Below, piece by piece: positions 21,659 to 23,774 of a stretch of DNA of 23,774 nt. Position 1 is the stretch's first letter. Each line of letters starts with the position of its first letter. The notes under the pieces were generated by a model. It worked only from the letters and a program-made list of their open reading frames with translations. It ran no database searches and was not told the origin of the DNA. The translations under genes were made by a program, and so were the position numbers. Origin of the DNA: a virus; the IMG/VR virus record IMGVR_UViG_3300035034_001295, positions 1-23,774 of that record; one strand, given 5' to 3'.

Positions 21659-23774
21659 ATGGTCACAGATGATAATATCATAGACGTGGGCCAGGGATAC
21701 CATGCTCTGTATCACAATATCCAGGTCAGGCGGGCCTATGGATACGGCGTCATCAGCGGGGGCGTCGTGTCACCGGGGTCTGACGGTGGGGTCAGCGTCG
21801 ACGTCAGCGCCGGAACAGGGGTGTCTGATGGCGACAATGGCGACATCCCATCGAAGACGTCGCTTCAGTTGTCGTCACCGGACAGTAACGATTCGCGGCG
21901 CGATCTAGTCGTCTGGGACGGGTCCGACGTCATCACTGTCGACGGAACGCCCCAGCCTATCGACAATAATCAGTCGGGCGCGACCCGCTTCGAAGCCTAC
22001 CAGCCCAGCCCGCCAGCTACTGAAACGACCGCCTACGTGGTTTTAGCGGAAGTCTGGGTGGCCGCCGGGACGGGTACTATCCAGGCCGCGGACATCAATG
22101 ATCTACGGACAGACCCTGGGGCAAACTTCAGCAGTCTGGGCCTGCCGATCTATTCGGATAACACGAACGTCAGCCAGGAAGATGCCGAAGTGTGGTTCAA
22201 TGACGGGACTGGACCGGACGCCGCAGGGGTCTACTACTACGATGACGGCATCATCGGCCCGCTGGGAACTGGCGCAGGATCTGCCCCTGGAAACCTGTCA
22301 GGTTTGAATATCGACACCGACAAAGACTGGGGCGGATATTCGATTGAAAATGTCACGGCCTTAACCGCAGGGCATGATGAGGTAGATGTGCCGTCGGTCG
22401 TGGACCTCACCGTGGACGGGTTTGAGGGTGGCCAACTCCGTGACGGGTATGAGAAGCAAACCAACTTGGCGACCGTCCAATCTAACGTGACAGCGCCCGA
22501 GAGCGATTACGCGCTTGAACTCCTCTCTAACGCTGACGGGACCACATCCACCTTGGACGTGTATGAGGGCGTGGACACACTCCCACAACAAGGCGACCTC
22601 CCGACGTTCCGCCTCTACCTCACGGACGCAAACGATTGGGCGGAACTCCACTTTGGGGTTGAAGGCCTCATGGTAAAGGTCCGTGCCGACTCCGACAGAA
22701 TTAGTCTTGAATCGGACGGGAATTTCCAGCCGACGGATAGCGTTCCCGTCTCCAGCCACCTCAATGAGTGGCTCACGGTGGACGTAACCGCCGTAAAGAA
22801 CGGGAGTGCCTCCGCCACCCTATCGGCGGCAGACGGCACCGAATTGGGGAGCGTGAGTATCCCGTCATACGTGATTGGAGAGGGGCTTAGGTTCCAATCC
22901 AGTAATCAGGGTGGGATTCAAGCGACTATCCACTTTGACACGGTGCAAACCACCCGCCGAACCCGCGAATACCTCACCGAATCCAAGAAAGGCGTGGTCG
23001 AACTTGGCGGCGAAGTAGTAGCCCCATCGGGCGCGGTGAACGCTGGCCCGCTGGAGACGCCGACGAACCCAGGTAAAGTTATGCGAACAATCGTTCCCGT
23101 GAACGACGACGCGACACAAGGAGAGGAGCACGGTGTCGTAGACGACATAGCTGGTTCCCGCGCGACGTACACCGCCACCGCTGACGGCCAAGGCGGCGCT
23201 TACGCGGCTCACATGGATGCGCCGCTTGGACGGCTTTCACGGGTGAACGCAAATCTCTCGTGGGAGGTGTTAGACTTCAGTGAGTTGGATAATTGGAGTG
23301 CCGACCTTGTGAGTGGTTCATCTGCCAGTCTGACAGGGAGACCCAGACGACTGACGGTTTCAGTGGATGGCTCAACCGATGGTGTTAGTCGAATCATCTC
23401 AGATGTACTAACCACGCATGATAGCTTGGGTGCGTTCAGAATTACGTTTAAGGATGTGAGTTATACCAAAACAGGCAATGGGAACCTGTTGGGAATAGGC
23501 ATACGTGAGAATAACACTGGAGGTTTCATACGGCAATACGGAGGAGGTGATGCAGCCATAGCTTACTACAATAACGGCCTTAGTAACGACCTTTTCACCA
23601 CTACAACTTCTAATGATGGACCCACTGACTCGATCTCGGACATCGACTGGGGCAGTAACCATGATATTACTATCGAGTGGAATGGTACTGATGCCAGACT
23701 ACTCATCGACGGGGTTTTGCAATCATCCCTCAGCCACTCTGAGAGTGCTGATTACAGGCCATTCATCGAGATGG
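21659..23774 (+). CDS. Tail adhesin / receptor-binding protein (3' truncated by window)
   Basis: The frame is open from ATG 21659 to the window edge: 705 codons and one spare base, no stop. Residues about 1-150 (YHALYHNIQVRRAYGYGVIS, then SSPDSNDSRRDLVVWDGSDV and TTAYVVLAEVWVAAGTGTI) follow the pattern of fibre or adhesin N-termini that attach to the tail tip: R-x-D-L-V-V, then a later L-A-E-V-x-V segment. Two jelly-roll, lectin-like units seem to follow: about 246-432 (with LPTFRLYLTDANDWAELHF and EGLRFQSSNQGGIQATIHFD) and about 536 to the end (with GAFRITFKDVSY and HDITIEWNGTDARLLIDGVL). Such concanavalin A/LamG-like domains bind surface glycans. Codon use changes sharply at about residue 240: GAG and CTC, nearly absent before, become frequent. 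This points to a transferred receptor-binding part. Confidence 0.7.
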   Translation, partial: MVTDDNIIDVGQGYHALYHNIQVRRAYGYGVISGGVVSPGSDGGVSVDVSAGTGVSDGDNGDIPSKTSLQLSSPDSNDSRRDLVVWDGSDVITVDGTPQPIDNNQSGATRFEAYQPSPPATETTAYVVLAEVWVAAGTGTIQAADINDLRTDPGANFSSLGLPIYSDNTNVSQEDAEVWFNDGTGPDAAGVYYYDDGIIGPLGTGAGSAPGNLSGLNIDTDKDWGGYSIENVTALTAGHDEVDVPSVVDLTVDGFEGGQLRDGYEKQTNLATVQSNVTAPESDYALELLSNADGTTSTLDVYEGVDTLPQQGDLPTFRLYLTDANDWAELHFGVEGLMVKVRADSDRISLESDGNFQPTDSVPVSSHLNEWLTVDVTAVKNGSASATLSAADGTELGSVSIPSYVIGEGLRFQSSNQGGIQATIHFDTVQTTRRTREYLTESKKGVVELGGEVVAPSGAVNAGPLETPTNPGKVMRTIVPVNDDATQGEEHGVVDDIAGSRATYTATADGQGGAYAAHMDAPLGRLSRVNANLSWEVLDFSELDNWSADLVSGSSASLTGRPRRLTVSVDGSTDGVSRIISDVLTTHDSLGAFRITFKDVSYTKTGNGNLLGIGIRENNTGGFIRQYGGGDAAIAYYNNGLSNDLFTTTTSNDGPTDSISDIDWGSNHDITIEWNGTDARLLIDGVLQSSLSHSESADYRPFIEM

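Overview
The window is most likely part of the genome of a tailed virus (Caudoviricetes) or provirus of a halophilic archaeon. The predicted proteins are very rich in Asp and Glu, as expected for salt-in halophiles, and the DNA is GC-rich. Many genes start 28-35 nt after an A/T-rich box, which fits archaeal leaderless or near-leaderless transcripts. All supported genes are on the + strand. The gene order is the classical packaging, head, neck and tail order. No tail sheath gene is seen, so a siphovirus-like particle with a long non-contractile tail is the best guess. Nothing in the window shows integration, replication or lysis.

Layout. 1-1079: the C-terminal end of the large terminase, a gene-poor stretch, a 53-aa protein and an Ig-like protein. 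1131-8807: the portal, which carries a C-terminal HExxH metallopeptidase-like domain; a 1051-aa protein with several SH3-like barrels and a second HExxH; a 302-aa protein; and a MuF-type minor head protein. 8876-10011: a two-gene unit (putative HTH protein and membrane-anchored protein) with its own A/T-rich promoter. 10086-15809: protease-scaffold, decoration protein, major capsid protein, connectors, tail terminator and a C2H2 zinc-finger protein. 15862-16866: the tail tube protein. 16867-17921: an A/T-rich regulatory region and a putative DNA-binding protein interrupting the tail module. 17994-21559: tail assembly chaperones (probable +1 frameshift), tape measure and distal tail protein. 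21659 to the end: a large tail adhesin, cut by the window edge.

The structural operons appear to be tied together by one repeated promoter element. Six copies of a GCGCGTCAC core, each followed after exactly 6 nt by a degenerate TATA-like box (TTAAG, TTATA, TTTTAT or CTAAG), stand in front of the genes at 574, 1131, 10086, 15862, 17994 and 21659. This looks like a virus-specific late promoter. The only two units with ordinary A/T-rich promoters instead are those led by the predicted DNA-binding proteins at 8876 and 17205.

Two further genome-scale signals stand out. The trinucleotide GAG/CTC is nearly absent from both strands over the first 22.37 kb. It then becomes common abruptly at about 22,376, inside the adhesin gene, where two lectin-like receptor-binding domains follow. 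This suggests that the virus is under selection against a GAG-containing motif and has recently acquired a foreign receptor-binding region. All functional names here come from reading motifs and gene order; no database search was run.
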